From Vreelandella lutescens (GTDB lineage: Bacteria; Pseudomonadota; Gammaproteobacteria; Pseudomonadales; Halomonadaceae), in NCBI RefSeq assembly GCF_014640815.1, contig NZ_BMHM01000002.1:310001-374000 (forward strand): a stretch of DNA of 64,000 nt. The letters are read 5' to 3'. The notes under the pieces were generated by a model. The model did not search any database. It worked only from the letters and a program-made list of their open reading frames with translations, and was not told the DNA's origin. Shown here in pieces: positions 35,959 through 46,080 of the stretch. Both the position numbers and the translations under genes were made by a program. Position 1 is the stretch's first letter. Each line of letters starts with the position of its first letter.

Positions 35959-37635
35959 TTAAGAGGCCTGTTTTGCCGGTGCACCGTTAGCCACGTAGTA
36001 CTCAACGTTAGCCCGGGGCAGCGGCTCGTGGCCACGAATACGGTCGGCAATTTTTTCCGCCAGCATAATCGTGGGGGCATTTAAGTTGCCGGTGGGGATC
36101 ACCGGGAACAGCGAGGCATCCACCACGCGCAGCCCTTCAAGCCCATGCACGCGGCCTTGGGCGTCGGTGACGGCCATCTCGCCTTCGCCCATGCGGCAGC
36201 TGCCGCAGGGGTGGTAGGCGGTTTCGGCGTGCTGTTTGACGAAGCTATCGAGCTCTTCATCACTTTGCACGTTAGGGCCAGGAGCAATTTCACGGCCCCG
36301 GTATTGATCAAACGCTGGTTGAGCGATGATCTCACGGGTTAAGCGAATGGCATCGCGAAATTCTTCCCAGTCTTTCTCTTTGGCCATGTAGTTGAACAGA
36401 ATGCTCGGTGCCGCGTGGGGGTCTTTAGACGTCAGACGAATACGACCACGGCTTTCTGAACGCATGGAACCTACGTGGGCCTGGAAGCCGTGGGCCTGTA
36501 CAGCGCTTTTGCCGTTGTAGCTGATAGCAATGGGCAGGAAGTGGTACTGCAGGTTCGGCCACTCCTCTTCATCACGGCTGCGAATAAAGCCACAGGACTC
36601 AAACTGATTGCTGGCACCCACGCCGGTGCCGTTAAACAGCCATTCGGCACCAATTTTCGGCTGGTTGTACCACTTCAGTGCCGGGTAGAGCGAAATAGGC
36701 TCTTTGCACTCGTACTGAATGTACATTTCCAGGTGGTCTTGCAGGTTTTCGCCGACGCCGGGTAGGTCGTGCACCACGGGAATGCCCAGCTCTTTCAGCC
36801 ACTCTGCGTTGCCGACGCCTGAGCGCTGGAGAATTTGCGGTGAGGCAATTGCGCCGCCGCAGAGCAGCACTTCACGGCGTGCACGTGCTTGCTGGGGCTG
36901 GCCTTTCTGCTCGTAGCGTACGCCGACGGCGCGCTTACCATCGAACTCAATGACATCGGTGACGGCGTGAGTTTCGATGGTCAGGTTGCTGCGCTGTTTG
37001 GCAGTGTCCAGGTAGCCACGGGCGGTGGAGGCGCGGCGGCCCTTCGGCGTCACAAAGCGGTCCATGGGGCCGAAGCCTTCCTGCTGGTAGCCGTTGACGT
37101 CGTCGGTTTCCGGGTAGCCAGCTTGTTTGCCCGCTTCGATGAAAATGCGGTAAAGCGGGTTGTTACCTGCCTTGGGAGTGGTCACGCTGACCGGGCCATC
37201 GCCGCCGTGGAAGTCGTTCGGGCCGATATCGCGGGTTTCGCACTTCTTGAAGTAGGGCAGGCAGCTTTGGTAGTCCCACTCTTCTAAGCCGGGCTGTTTG
37301 GCCCAGTTGTCGTAATCCAGGGCATTGCCGCGGATGTAGCACATGCCGTTGATCAGTGATGAGCCGCCAAGACCCTTGCCACGGCCACACTCCATGCGAC
37401 GGTTGTCCATGTGCGGTTCGGGGTCGGTTTCAAACGCCCAGTTATAGCGTTTGCCTTGCAGTGGGTAAGCCAGGGCCGCAGGCATTTGGGTGCGGAAATC
37501 GAAGCGGTAATCAGGGCCACCCGCTTCTAATAGTAGAACGCTAACATCGCTATCTTCGGTCAAGCGAGTGGCCAGTACATTACCCGCCGAGCCAGCACCA
37601 ATAATAATGTAATCAAATTCACGTGGTTGAGGCAT
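35959..37635 (-). CDS. betA: Choline dehydrogenase
   Basis: 558 residues, GMC oxidoreductase oxidising choline to betaine aldehyde. N-terminal [15 protein letters not shown] fold, [16 protein letters not shown] signature 1, and C-terminal [14 protein letters not shown] with the catalytic His. Last gene of betIBA, about 100 bases after betB. Membrane-associated in known homologues. Confidence 0.96.
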   Translation of the reverse strand: MPQPREFDYIIIGAGSAGNVLATRLTEDSDVSVLLLEAGGPDYRFDFRTQMPAALAYPLQGKRYNWAFETDPEPHMDNRRMECGRGKGLGGSSLINGMCYIRGNALDYDNWAKQPGLEEWDYQSCLPYFKKCETRDIGPNDFHGGDGPVSVTTPKAGNNPLYRIFIEAGKQAGYPETDDVNGYQQEGFGPMDRFVTPKGRRASTARGYLDTAKQRSNLTIETHAVTDVIEFDGKRAVGVRYEQKGQPQQARARREVLLCGGAIASPQILQRSGVGNAEWLKELGIPVVHDLPGVGENLQDHLEMYIQYECKEPISLYPALKWYNQPKIGAEWLFNGTGVGASNQFESCGFIRSRDEEEWPNLQYHFLPIAISYNGKSAVQAHGFQAHVGSMRSESRGRIRLTSKDPHAAPSILFNYMAKEKDWEEFRDAIRLTREIIAQPAFDQYRGREIAPGPNVQSDEELDSFVKQHAETAYHPCGSCRMGEGEMAVTDAQGRVHGLEGLRVVDASLFPVIPTGNLNAPTIMLAEKIADRIRGHEPLPRANVEYYVANGAPAKQAS

Positions 37636-37734
37636 TCATGTTTCTCTTATCAAGAGGGTAATAAGCAGGCACAGATAGGCAGATTGAAAAGATGTCTACC
37701 TGTGCCGCCGTGTTTGAGAGTGTGGATTCAGTCG

Positions 37735-39204
37735 TTAAAACACTGACTCAAACGGGCCCATCTCGATCTGTACGGACTTGGTCTGGGTGTAGTGATTCAG
37801 CGTTTCCACCCCGTTTTCACGACCAATGCCGGACTCTTTGTAGCCACCGACCGGCATCTCAGAGGGAGATTCGCCCCAGGTGTTGATCCAGCAGATACCT
37901 GCTTCCAACTGGTGAATGACGCGGTGCGCGCGGTTCAGGCTTTCGCTGAACACGCCCGCGGCCAGGCCGTACTTGGTGTCGTTAGCGCGGCGGATCACTT
38001 CGTCTTCGTCATCAAAGGCGAGTACTGACATCACCGGGCCAAAGATCTCCTCTTTGACAACGCGCATCTCATCGGTGCAGTCGGTGAACACGGTGGGGGC
38101 TGCCCAGGCGCCTTTCGCCCATTCGCCGCTGTTCCACGCTTCGCCACCGGCCAGAACACGCGCGCCTTGCTCTTTACCAAGCGCAATGTAAGAGAGCACC
38201 TTTTCCTGATGCTCGAAGCTCACCAGCGGGCCAAAGTTGACGCTTGGATCCATCGGGTCGCCTGCTTTGATGCGCGCCACGCGCTCTACCAGCTTTGCCT
38301 CAAACGCTTCTTTGACGCTGCGCTCGACAAACACACGAGTGCCGTTAGTGCAGATTTGGCCGCTGGAGTAGAAGTTCGCCATCATGGCGGCATCCGCTGC
38401 GCGGTCGAGGTCGGCGTCTTCAAACACGATCAGTGGTGACTTGCCGCCCAGCTCCATCGTCACGTCTTTCAACGTGGAGCCGCCAGCCGCTGCCATAACC
38501 TTCTTGCCGGTGCCCACTTCACCGGTGAACGAGACTTTGGCAATGCCTTCGTGTTCGGTCAGCATGGCGCCCACGCGACCGTCGCCCTGAACGACGTTAA
38601 AGACGCCGTCCGGCAGGCCTGCTTCGGTGAAAATTTCGGCTAATTTAATGGCGGTTAGCGGGGTGACTTCACTGGGTTTGAATACAATCGCATTGCCAGC
38701 GGCGAGCGCCGGAGCGGCTTTCCAGCAAGCAATTTGAATCGGGTAGTTCCAGGCACCAATGGCGCCAATCACGCCCAGCGGCTCGCGGCGGGTGTAAACG
38801 AACGAGCTATCGCGCAGGGGGATTTGGCTGCCCTCAATCGCCGGGGCAAGGCCTGCGTAGTACTCCAGTGCATCGGCACCGGTCACGATATCGACGCTGG
38901 CAGTTTCGCTAATGGGCTTGCCGGTATTGCGCGTTTCTAGCTCAGCAAGCTCGTCGTTCCGCTCACGAAGCAGTGCTACGGCACGCAGCAGGATGCGTGA
39001 ACGTTCCATGCCGGTCATGGCGGCCCATTCGCGCTGGCCACGCTGTGCTGCCTGAACGGCGTTGTCGACATCGGCTTGATTCGCTTGGCCAATGGTGGCT
39101 AGCAGGCTGCCATCGTAGGGGTTGGTAACAGTAAATGTTTCGCCGGAGGTGGCATCAACCGGGCGACCACCAATATAGAGAGGTTGTACGTCTTGAACGG
39201 CCAT
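37735..39204 (-). CDS. betB: Betaine aldehyde dehydrogenase
   Basis: 489 residues from ATG 39204, which has AAGGAG at proper spacing; the longer frame to 39255 lies inside betI. Oxidises betaine aldehyde to glycine betaine with NAD(P)+. ALDH motifs: [14 protein letters not shown] with the general-base Glu, and S-G-Q-I-C-T-N-G with the catalytic Cys. Supplies the compatible solute betaine for osmotic adaptation. Confidence 0.97.
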   Translation of the reverse strand: MAVQDVQPLYIGGRPVDATSGETFTVTNPYDGSLLATIGQANQADVDNAVQAAQRGQREWAAMTGMERSRILLRAVALLRERNDELAELETRNTGKPISETASVDIVTGADALEYYAGLAPAIEGSQIPLRDSSFVYTRREPLGVIGAIGAWNYPIQIACWKAAPALAAGNAIVFKPSEVTPLTAIKLAEIFTEAGLPDGVFNVVQGDGRVGAMLTEHEGIAKVSFTGEVGTGKKVMAAAGGSTLKDVTMELGGKSPLIVFEDADLDRAADAAMMANFYSSGQICTNGTRVFVERSVKEAFEAKLVERVARIKAGDPMDPSVNFGPLVSFEHQEKVLSYIALGKEQGARVLAGGEAWNSGEWAKGAWAAPTVFTDCTDEMRVVKEEIFGPVMSVLAFDDEDEVIRRANDTKYGLAAGVFSESLNRAHRVIHQLEAGICWINTWGESPSEMPVGGYKESGIGRENGVETLNHYTQTKSVQIEMGPFESVF

Positions 39205-39214
39205 GTTGATCTCC

Positions 39215-39838
39215 TTAATGAACGTCGGCAGCGGATGCGTCTTGGTAACATCCATAATGTGTCAGTAACTGGTCGAGATAGGTGTGCGCAAGATGGCGTG
39301 CTTCTGCGGCATCCAGGCCTTCGGGGGTTAATGCACCGCGCAGCCACAAGCCATCGATCATGGCGGCTAAGCCGCGTGCGGCGTTGCGGGCATCCGCCCT
39401 AGGCATGACCCGCTGGAACTGATGGCAAAGGTTGGCGTAAAGACGACGGTCATTAACGTACTGAAGGCGTTGTAGCACCGGCTTGTGCATGCTGCTGGCC
39501 CAGAAGGCCAGCCACGTTTTAGCCGCCGGCCCCGTCACCTGTGTGCGATCGAAGTTGCCTTCGATAATTGCGCCAATGTGGGCGCGTGGTGAGTCATCTT
39601 CTAATGCATGACGACGTGCTGCGACGGCATCGCTAAGATCCGTCAAAATTTGCCGCATGGTGGCTTCGAGTAAGCCATCCTTGCCGCCAAAATAGTGGCT
39701 GATAATGCCTGCAGAAACCCCCGCGTGGCGGGCGATACGCATGACAGTCGCTTCGGCAAGGCCAACCTCATCAATGGCCGCCATCGTAGCCTTGATTAAC
39801 TGCTGGCGGCGTATTGGTTCCATTCCCACCTTAGGCAC
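39215..39838 (-). CDS. betI: Choline-responsive repressor of the bet genes (TetR family)
   Basis: 207 residues. GTG 39838 is placed six bases after GGAG and matches the homologue start [13 protein letters not shown]. TetR helix-turn-helix [16 protein letters not shown]. BetI represses its own operon until choline is present. The stop lies 10 bases ahead of betB. The palindrome at 39930-39943 is the likely operator. Confidence 0.96.
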   Translation of the reverse strand: MPKVGMEPIRRQQLIKATMAAIDEVGLAEATVMRIARHAGVSAGIISHYFGGKDGLLEATMRQILTDLSDAVAARRHALEDDSPRAHIGAIIEGNFDRTQVTGPAAKTWLAFWASSMHKPVLQRLQYVNDRRLYANLCHQFQRVMPRADARNAARGLAAMIDGLWLRGALTPEGLDAAEARHLAHTYLDQLLTHYGCYQDASAADVH

Positions 39839-39929
39839 AGCTATCTCCTAATGACGTTGAATGCCCATTGGCTCCTCGCCTTGAAAAGCAGGAGTAGGCA
39901 TGGTTACCTGAATATAATGGCATTTTTTT

Positions 39930-39943
39930 ATTGAACGTTCAAT
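39930..39943. promoter_or_regulatory. BetI operator candidate ATTGAACGTTCAAT
   Basis: Perfect 14-bp palindrome between divergent betI and choX, 92 bases upstream of betI and 89 bases upstream of choX. The sequence agrees with TTGAACGTTCAA-type BetI sites as I recall them from other bacteria. It could control both directions. Confidence 0.7.
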
Positions 39944-40031
39944 CAATAAAAGTGTGTCTGCTGGTTTCTTACTCCTGCATCGACCGTTTGCAGAGGGCGT
40001 ATCAATACAACAGACAACGAGGGAAATATGT

Positions 40032-40964
40032 ATGCAACAGCTATCTAAACGTCGTTTAAGTGCTCTATTCGTCACTGCTTTTTTACCGGTGACGGCCTTC
40101 GCGAGTGAATGTAGTAGCGTACGTTTTGCTGAGGTGGGCTGGACCGATATTACGGCGACCACGGCGCTGGCGAGTGAAGTGCTGGAAGCGCTGGGCTACG
40201 AGCCCCGCGTGGATACTGTCTCGGTGCCCATCGCTTATGCAGGGATGCGCAATAATGATTTTGATGTGTTTTTGGGTAATTGGATGCCATCGATGGCATC
40301 GATCAGCGATCCGTACATTGAGCGTGGTGAAGTAGAGCGTTTGGTCGCGAATCTCGAAGGGGCGAAGTACACCCTCGCCGTGCCGCAGTATGTGTATGAC
40401 GCTGGCGTGACCTCCGTTAATGATTTAGCCGAGCACGCAGATCAGTTTGAGCAGCGCATTCACGGTATTGAAGCAGGGAACGACGGTAACGAGCTCATTG
40501 AGCAAATGATCGACGATAACGCCTATGGGTTAGGTGACTGGCAGGTGGTCGATTCCAGCGAGGCGGGTATGTTGGCCGAACTCCGCGCGCGGGTGCCGAA
40601 TGAAACGTGGATGGTGTTTCTGGGGTGGGAGCCGCATCCGATGAACAGTAACTTTGAGATGGCCTATCTCTCTGACGCGGATGATTATTTCGGCCCCAAC
40701 CTTGGTGGGGCGACGGTTTACACCAATACTCGCGCCGGGTTTGTGGAGTCCTGCCCCAATGTGGTGGAACTGCTCAACAATATGACGTTTACGTTGGAAA
40801 TGGAAAACCAATTAATGAGCGCCATTATGGATGAAGGCGTTGAGCCGCGTGAGGCGGCGCGCACGTATCTCAATGATAACCCTGAGATCCTTGAGGCTTG
40901 GTTAGAGGGTGTGACAACGCGTGAAGGCGAAGAAGCACTGCCTGTTGTAAAAGCAGCGCTGTAA
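40032..40964 (+). CDS. choX: Choline-binding periplasmic protein ChoX
   Basis: 310 residues from ATG 40032, behind GAGGGA. Signal peptide ends at A-F-A-S/E-C. Very close to rhizobial ChoX along the whole length: V-G-W-T-D-I-T-A-T-T, D-V-F-L-G-N-W-M-P, G-I-E-A-G-N-D-G-N and V-F-L-G-W-E-P-H-P-M-N. Binds choline for an ABC importer. The ChoW permease and ChoV ATPase genes are not adjacent, since a terminator follows, so they must be elsewhere or absent. Divergent from betIBA. Confidence 0.93.
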   Translation: MQQLSKRRLSALFVTAFLPVTAFASECSSVRFAEVGWTDITATTALASEVLEALGYEPRVDTVSVPIAYAGMRNNDFDVFLGNWMPSMASISDPYIERGEVERLVANLEGAKYTLAVPQYVYDAGVTSVNDLAEHADQFEQRIHGIEAGNDGNELIEQMIDDNAYGLGDWQVVDSSEAGMLAELRARVPNETWMVFLGWEPHPMNSNFEMAYLSDADDYFGPNLGGATVYTNTRAGFVESCPNVVELLNNMTFTLEMENQLMSAIMDEGVEPREAARTYLNDNPEILEAWLEGVTTREGEEALPVVKAAL

Positions 40965-40993
40965 GCTCGGTTGAGCTGAGTGAGGTATGCAAT

Positions 40994-41026
40994 AAAAAAG
41001 GTAGGCCGTTTCGGCTTGCCTTTTTT
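40994..41026 (+). terminator. Terminator after choX
   Basis: 15-bp stem with two G-U type pairs, arms 40994-41008 and 41012-41026, loop TTT, ending in a T run. Confidence 0.88.
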
Positions 41027-41066
41027 CACTCATATAGGCATAATCTGCACCCGCTGATGTCGAAAA

Positions 41067-41143
41067 GGCTACGTAGCTCAGCTGGTTAGAGCACATCACT
41101 CATAATGATGGGGTCCCCTGTTCAAATCAGGGCGTAGCCACCA
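41067..41143 (+). tRNA. tRNA-Met (CAT anticodon), elongator type
   Basis: 77 bases with encoded CCA. Acceptor arms GGCTACG/CGTAGCC, D-loop A-G-C-T-G-G-T-T-A-G-A, anticodon CAT at 41101-41103, T-loop TTCAAAT. Near identity to E. coli elongator tRNA-Met. The acceptor starts with a paired G-C, unlike initiator tRNA. Confidence 0.97.
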
Positions 41144-41180
41144 ATCAGCGCAAGTATGCAGTTCAACAGCATACAACTAT

Positions 41181-41291
41181 GGTGGCCCCTTAGGTCCTCC
41201 CGCAACGCTAAACTGCGAACCCCGCCAGGCCCGGAAGGGAGCAACGGTAGTGGTGGCTGCGTGTGCCGGGATGTGGCTTTTGGGGCCGCCT
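41181..41291 (+). ncRNA. ffs: 4.5S signal recognition particle RNA
   Basis: Ends pair (GGTGGCCCC with GGGGCCGCC, 41181-41189 and 41282-41290). The core has CTCCCGCAACGCTA, the conserved apical CAGGCCCGGAAGGGAGCA segment and GTGTGCCGGGATGT, as in E. coli ffs. Binds Ffh for cotranslational targeting of membrane proteins. A T-rich stretch follows at 41309. It directly follows tRNA-Met, possibly in one transcript. Confidence 0.96.
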
Positions 41292-41403
41292 CCATTTCTG
41301 CCTCCCCCTTTTTATTATTGATGCCACTGTGCGTTGATGTATCAACTTGCGCGCTATTTCCCATCACGGTAATTAACGAATATTTTTTACTTGGGACAAC
41401 GGT

Positions 41404-42168
41404 ATGAAAACGTTACTGCGTTGGGCAGTCGGTACTATTGCGCTATTGCTGCTACTCCTGGCGGGGCCAGTGTGGATATTGGCCAGCAACCAAGTGATTA
41501 CCGATGGCCACTGGTCAAACCTGGATCGCTCATCCGCGGGCTTAGCGCCTCATCCAGACCAGACGCAAGAAGCAGTGGTGCAAGTGTATGCCGCCCGTGC
41601 TTACAGCTGGCGGGGAGCCTTTGGCGTACATATATGGATCGCGACCAAGGCGGAAGGTGCCCTGGAGTATCAGTTGCATCAAGTACTGAGCTGGCGGCGT
41701 CCTACGGTTGTTTCCTCTATTGATACGCCTGATCGTGCTTGGTTTGGGCATCCGCCTGAGCTGCTAGCCGATTATCGAGGTGCTGAAGCCGCTGAGTTGA
41801 TCCCCCGCATACAAGACGCCGTGGCTCGCTACCCGCAAGCGGATATATATCGCGTTTGGCCGGGGCCTAATAGCAATAGTTTTATTGCCTGGGTGATACG
41901 CGAAGTCGAAGGGTTTGAAGTTGCGCTACCGACTACGGCGGTAGGTAAAGATTATCTCTTTAATGGCGTGGTTGCCCCCACCCCTAGCGGCACGGGGTAT
42001 CAGCTCTCGTTAGGCGGTGTATTTGGCGTCATGCTGGCGCTTGAGGAAGGAATAGAGGTCAACCTGTTGGGCATGAGTGCAGGGCTCGACGTCATGCGGC
42101 CTGCGTTGAAGTTGCCTGGTATCGGTCGATTAGGAATGCCCGCGCGCGTGGCGGGCAGTGGAGATTAG
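41404..42168 (+). CDS. DUF3750 family membrane-anchored protein
   Basis: 254 residues with an N-terminal hydrophobic anchor (about 8-28, L-L-L-L-L-A-G-P-V-W-I). Recognisable DUF3750 features: A-R-A-Y-S-W-R-G-A-F-G-V-H-I-W-I-A-T-K and W-P-G-P-N-S-N-S-F-I-A-W-V. Periplasmic domain of unknown function. Overlaps the convergent racemase-like gene by four bases. Confidence 0.85.
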   Translation: MKTLLRWAVGTIALLLLLLAGPVWILASNQVITDGHWSNLDRSSAGLAPHPDQTQEAVVQVYAARAYSWRGAFGVHIWIATKAEGALEYQLHQVLSWRRPTVVSSIDTPDRAWFGHPPELLADYRGAEAAELIPRIQDAVARYPQADIYRVWPGPNSNSFIAWVIREVEGFEVALPTTAVGKDYLFNGVVAPTPSGTGYQLSLGGVFGVMLALEEGIEVNLLGMSAGLDVMRPALKLPGIGRLGMPARVAGSGD

Positions 42169-42848
42169 CCTTTGGTAACTTGCGCATTTTTCAGTGTGTA
42201 GTCCAATGCTTCAGCAAAACCATCGTTAATTGCAATGCCATAACGTTGTTGAAGGGCCTTAGCACGTCCCGCAAATGCTCCCGACCCTAGCACGATGGCC
42301 GTAGAGTGGATTCGTATCGCTTCTTTAATGGCCTCGTGTAAGCGTGTTTCGGCGCGCTCCGTTTGTGCAGCGGTGTCAGCCACTCCCATGCCGGTGGCAA
42401 CCACGCGGCAGCGTTCGGCTACGCCATAAGCACTGCTTAGCGCTTCTATGGTAGGCACCGCTTCATCAAACGTCGTGATGACGGTAAATAAACCGCCCGA
42501 CGCCGCCGCGTGGCGGATGCCCGCTTCCGCTAAGCTGATGACTGGCGCCTGAGTCAGCGCCCGCGCTTGTGCAATGGCGATATCATCAAAGCAGGCCATG
42601 ATATAGCCAGCAAATCCTTCTGCTTTACGTTGTTCAATCAGCGCCAATACGTGTTGGGTTGCGTCTGCTTTATGCTGATCAGTTTCGATAGCCGTGGGGC
42701 CTTGCGCAGGGCTGGTCACTTCTGTGACCACGTCTACGGGGGCGAGCCGATGGATCAGTGTTTGAATGCTGTGGGTGACGTGGCGATTTGTGTTGGGATT
42801 AATAATTAATACACGCGGTGTGTTTGCAAGTGAGTGTTGAGGGTTCAT
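42165..42848 (-). CDS. Asp/Glu/hydantoin racemase-like protein, second catalytic Cys absent
   Basis: 227 residues from ATG 42848, which overlaps the TRAP permease stop (TAATG); longer frames lie in the permease gene. N-terminal I-I-N-P-N-T-N and A-C-F-D-D (Cys86) fit the family. In two-Cys racemases a second Cys sits in a G-C-x-G motif near position 188; here this reads L-G-S-G-A-F-A-G. The protein may therefore be a decarboxylase-like, isomerase-like or non-catalytic member. It is the last gene of a TRAP operon, so it probably acts on the transported compound. Confidence 0.82.
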   Translation of the reverse strand: MNPQHSLANTPRVLIINPNTNRHVTHSIQTLIHRLAPVDVVTEVTSPAQGPTAIETDQHKADATQHVLALIEQRKAEGFAGYIMACFDDIAIAQARALTQAPVISLAEAGIRHAAASGGLFTVITTFDEAVPTIEALSSAYGVAERCRVVATGMGVADTAAQTERAETRLHEAIKEAIRIHSTAIVLGSGAFAGRAKALQQRYGIAINDGFAEALDYTLKNAQVTKG

Positions 42849-44152
42849 TAGCGTCCCGCCAGTAGGTCGGGAAGCCACATCACGATGCTCGGCCATACCA
42901 TGATCGCGAGGGTAAACAGCGCCATGATGGCGACAAACGGCATGGAGCCCCAAATAACGTCATTAAAGCTGCCGCCGTCTTTGCGCACGCCCTGAACCAC
43001 AAAGAGATTCATGCCGACCGGTGGGGTAATCAGCGCAATTTCACACATCAACACGATAAAAATACCAAACCAGATTGGATCAATGCCCACTGCCATGACC
43101 ATGGGAACCGTAATGGGGACGGTCAGTACCAGCATCGACATGGCATCCATGAAGGTGCCCAGTATCACGTAAAACACCAGCAGCACCAGGAGCAGGCCGA
43201 CAGCGCTTAAGCCAAACGACGCCACCCACTGGGTGAGTGCCTGAGTGACGCCTAACATCGAGATGGTGACATTAAGCAGCAAGGCGCACATCAACACGAT
43301 AATCACCATGCCCGACGTTTTGGCCGCTTGCAGTGAGCAGTGAATGAGCAGATCCAGGCTCATTTTTCCCCCGCCGATAATAAACGCTAACGCGATGACC
43401 ACTCCGATAGCCGCAGACTCCGTAGGCGTCGCTAAGCCGCCGTAAATGCTGCCCATCACAACACCAAAAATCACTACAGGGGGAATCAGGTGTTTAGAAA
43501 GTGCGAGTTTCTCTTTTACAGGCACATCGACGTCAACGATCGATGCGTTTCCCGCCTTGCCATGAGCGATAAACAGGTACACCGAGAACAGTAGCGCCAG
43601 GGCAATTCCCGGGACTAAGCCTGCCGCAAACAGTTGGCTAACCGACGTGTTGGCCAATTGACCATAGACCAGCAGGTTAATGCTGGGCGGAATCAGGATG
43701 CCCAGCGTGCCGCCTGCAGCTAAAGAGCCGAGTGACGGGCGTATTGGGTAGCGGTACTCCTGAAGGGCGGGAAGGGCAATAGTACCCACCGTGGCAGCAG
43801 TAGCGACCGATGAGCCAGAGGTCGCAGAAAAAAGCGTGCAGGTGGCAATGTTGGTATGCAGTAAGCCGCCGGGTAGCTTGTTAAACCACACGGCTAATGC
43901 GGCATACATACGGTCGGCGATGCCGCCGCGAAGTAGCAGCTCCCCCAGTAGCATAAACAGCGGTATGGCAAGCATAGAGGGGCTGTTGAGGCTGCTCCAC
44001 ACCACGCCACCCATCATATCCACCAAGGGGGTGCCATACATGAGATAGCCGCCTAATACCCCAACAAAGAGAATGGCCACTGCCACCGGTATGCTCAGCA
44101 GCATGAGTGCGAGCATGACCAAAAAAGCGACGATAATCAGTGGAATGCTCAT
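42848..44152 (-). CDS. TRAP transporter large permease (DctM)
   Basis: 434 residues, about 12 membrane segments, with the DctM-type L-F-S-A-T-S-G-S-S-V-A-T-A and P-P-S-I-N-L-L-V-Y. Sodium-driven uptake of an organic anion with DctP and DctQ. ATG overlaps the DctQ stop by four bases. Substrate unknown. Confidence 0.95.
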   Translation of the reverse strand: MSIPLIIVAFLVMLALMLLSIPVAVAILFVGVLGGYLMYGTPLVDMMGGVVWSSLNSPSMLAIPLFMLLGELLLRGGIADRMYAALAVWFNKLPGGLLHTNIATCTLFSATSGSSVATAATVGTIALPALQEYRYPIRPSLGSLAAGGTLGILIPPSINLLVYGQLANTSVSQLFAAGLVPGIALALLFSVYLFIAHGKAGNASIVDVDVPVKEKLALSKHLIPPVVIFGVVMGSIYGGLATPTESAAIGVVIALAFIIGGGKMSLDLLIHCSLQAAKTSGMVIIVLMCALLLNVTISMLGVTQALTQWVASFGLSAVGLLLVLLVFYVILGTFMDAMSMLVLTVPITVPMVMAVGIDPIWFGIFIVLMCEIALITPPVGMNLFVVQGVRKDGGSFNDVIWGSMPFVAIMALFTLAIMVWPSIVMWLPDLLAGR

Positions 44153-44718
44153 GGTTTGCCTCCTTCACGCTGCTCTAGGTCAGACAGTTCAGCCTCCAGC
44201 TCATCGGTTGCCGAGCTTGGCCCAAACTGCTGATTCAGCGTTTTCCAATCACGTTTTAACAGCAGAAGTAACGCCTTAACGGAGAGCAGCGCAGCCGCGA
44301 GGCTAAACGCTAGCATGGCCACTAGCCAGACCGTTTGGGGGTATATCAGCGGCGTCGCCCAGGGGGTTTGAGCGATGGAGCGATACATCTGCGTATCAAG
44401 TACGGTTTGCACCGTGAAGTAGAGCAAAAAGGCCGCTAACAGCCCCATGGAGAGGGCTGCCAGTGCATTGAGCACCGCTTGGGTGCGGGTGGTAAGACGC
44501 ATATGCAGCAAGTTGATGCGAATATGCGACTGCTCCACCATCGCTACGCAAAACGCTAGCGGTGCCGCAATGGCGATGGCGTAGCCCCCCAGTTCATCCA
44601 CGCCGCCCAATGACAGCGAGAAGAACTTGCGGATCAGAGTTTCCAGAGTGATCAATAAGGCCAGCAGTAGCATGACGCTGCCAAACATGATCCCTAGAAC
44701 GCGAGAGTAGGTTGTCAT
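44149..44718 (-). CDS. TRAP transporter small permease (DctQ)
   Basis: 189 residues, four membrane segments; A-F-C-V-A-M-V-E-Q-S-H-I-R-I after the second helix is typical of DctQ. The C-terminal tail is polar and acidic (E-L-E-A-E-L-S-D-L-E-Q-R-E-G). Located between the binding protein and large permease genes. Confidence 0.92.
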   Translation of the reverse strand: MTTYSRVLGIMFGSVMLLLALLITLETLIRKFFSLSLGGVDELGGYAIAIAAPLAFCVAMVEQSHIRINLLHMRLTTRTQAVLNALAALSMGLLAAFLLYFTVQTVLDTQMYRSIAQTPWATPLIYPQTVWLVAMLAFSLAAALLSVKALLLLLKRDWKTLNQQFGPSSATDELEAELSDLEQREGGKP

Positions 44719-44735
44719 CTTCCTTTCCTCGCGCC

Positions 44736-45773
44736 TTAAAGGCCTAGCTGTGCGCCAACGGTGTCACGCCAAGCGGCTTCGCAGTCGGCGGCCACTGCGT
44801 TGCACTGGGTTGCCCAAAGAGGCAGCGATACTTCCTCAACGGCCGCGGTGACCGTGGCTAAATCAGTCTCTGAAACAGCCACTTCCGTCAGCGAGTAGGA
44901 GGTTCCAAACTCGCAGGGCGTTTCGCCGGCATTGCAGCGCATGGCATCTTCATAGAGCGCTTCGGAGTATTCCCAAATATCGTTACTGAGTGTGGTGATG
45001 GCGTCTTCAAGCTGGGTTTGCTGTTCGGTGGTTAAACGATTCCACGTGTTCATGTTGATGGCGTAGCCATTGATCGCTAACTGCAGTGCAATGGGTAAGA
45101 CGGTGCTGGTGGCTTCGGGCCAGCCGCCAGAGTTTGCTGAAGCGGGGCCTGTAATGGCGCAGTCCACAACGCCGCGGGAAAGCGCTTGCTGAACATCACC
45201 AAAAGGCATGGAAATGCCGGTGGCACCTAGCTCGCCAACGAAGTTGGCGGCACTTTGGTCGCCGACCCGAACGCGCAACCCTTGAAGGTCATCTAGGCCA
45301 GTAATCTGATCGCTGCAGAAAATCACCTGTGGGCCTGCGGGCCATACGCCCAACAGTTTGGCGTTAAAGCGTTCTTGAAGGCGTGAGTCGACATAATCAT
45401 AAAAAGCCATCACGTTATTGCGCCCGGCCTCAAAGCTGGTGTTCAGGCCAATCAGGTCTAGGCCGAGGATGGAGGGTTCGTCTCGACTTACCTGCGGGCC
45501 GCGCAGCGACACAATGTCAAAGAGTCCTGAATTCAGCACGCGCAGACCATCCGTGTCAGGGATGCCCGCCACATCAACAGGAATATACTGAACGGCCACA
45601 TCTAGGCCGCTATTTTCAGACAGTGCTTCAAAGAAAGGCTGCTCTTTATTTTGTGCAATCAGTCCAGAGCCTGCCGGTTGGCCAAGCACCTTGAGCGATA
45701 GCGGTGCTGCTTGGGCGCTGGATTCGATAAGAGCGGTTGAGATGGCGGTGATGAGTGCGGTGCGCTTTAACAT
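44736..45773 (-). CDS. TRAP transporter substrate-binding protein (DctP)
   Basis: 345 residues with signal peptide ending S-A-Q-A/A. Carboxylate-binding Arg in L-R-V-R-V-G-D, then G-A-T-G-I-S-M-P-F-G-D-V-Q-Q-A-L-S-R-G-V-V-D. The last third has four extra cysteines (Cys in A-M-R-C-N, P-C-E-F, T-Q-C-N, D-C-E-A), likely two disulfides. First gene of the TRAP operon, under the GAAAC-N4-GTTTC site at 45902. Confidence 0.92.
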   Translation of the reverse strand: MLKRTALITAISTALIESSAQAAPLSLKVLGQPAGSGLIAQNKEQPFFEALSENSGLDVAVQYIPVDVAGIPDTDGLRVLNSGLFDIVSLRGPQVSRDEPSILGLDLIGLNTSFEAGRNNVMAFYDYVDSRLQERFNAKLLGVWPAGPQVIFCSDQITGLDDLQGLRVRVGDQSAANFVGELGATGISMPFGDVQQALSRGVVDCAITGPASANSGGWPEATSTVLPIALQLAINGYAINMNTWNRLTTEQQTQLEDAITTLSNDIWEYSEALYEDAMRCNAGETPCEFGTSYSLTEVAVSETDLATVTAAVEEVSLPLWATQCNAVAADCEAAWRDTVGAQLGL

Positions 45774-46080
45774 GATGGTTTCCTATGGATGTCTTACCAC
45801 GAACGCTGGGCGACGCAGTGGAGTGTCGAGGAGGTAATGGCACGGCGGGTGCAAGTAGCCTGCTTGGTATGTAGATCCATATTTCATGCCACAATCAATA
45901 AGAAACTGTAGTTTCATATTGTAATCAAGCGATTACTTTATTTAGCGACGCAAAAAGCGGATTCAGCCGGTGCCGGAATTGCACATTAACTGTGCGTCAT
46001 GCGCGTGTTTTGCGCCATTTAGGTGCTCAGCGTGTAGAGGAGGAGAGTAGGGCAGGCTGGAAAGAGGCAAGGGCTGACGA
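45774..46080. promoter_or_regulatory. Upstream region of the TRAP operon
   Basis: About 300 bases between the TRAP operon and the RpiR regulator gene. It contains the GAAAC-N4-GTTTC palindrome (45902-45917) about 130 bases upstream of dctP. No gene is visible. Confidence 0.5.
45902..45917. promoter_or_regulatory. RpiR operator candidate GAAACTGTAGTTTCAT
   Basis: Arms GAAAC and GTTTC with a four-base spacer. The same arrangement (GAAACCACAGTTTCAT) lies at 46940-46955 at the start of the RpiR gene. Fits a shared site for the neighbouring regulator. Confidence 0.65.
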
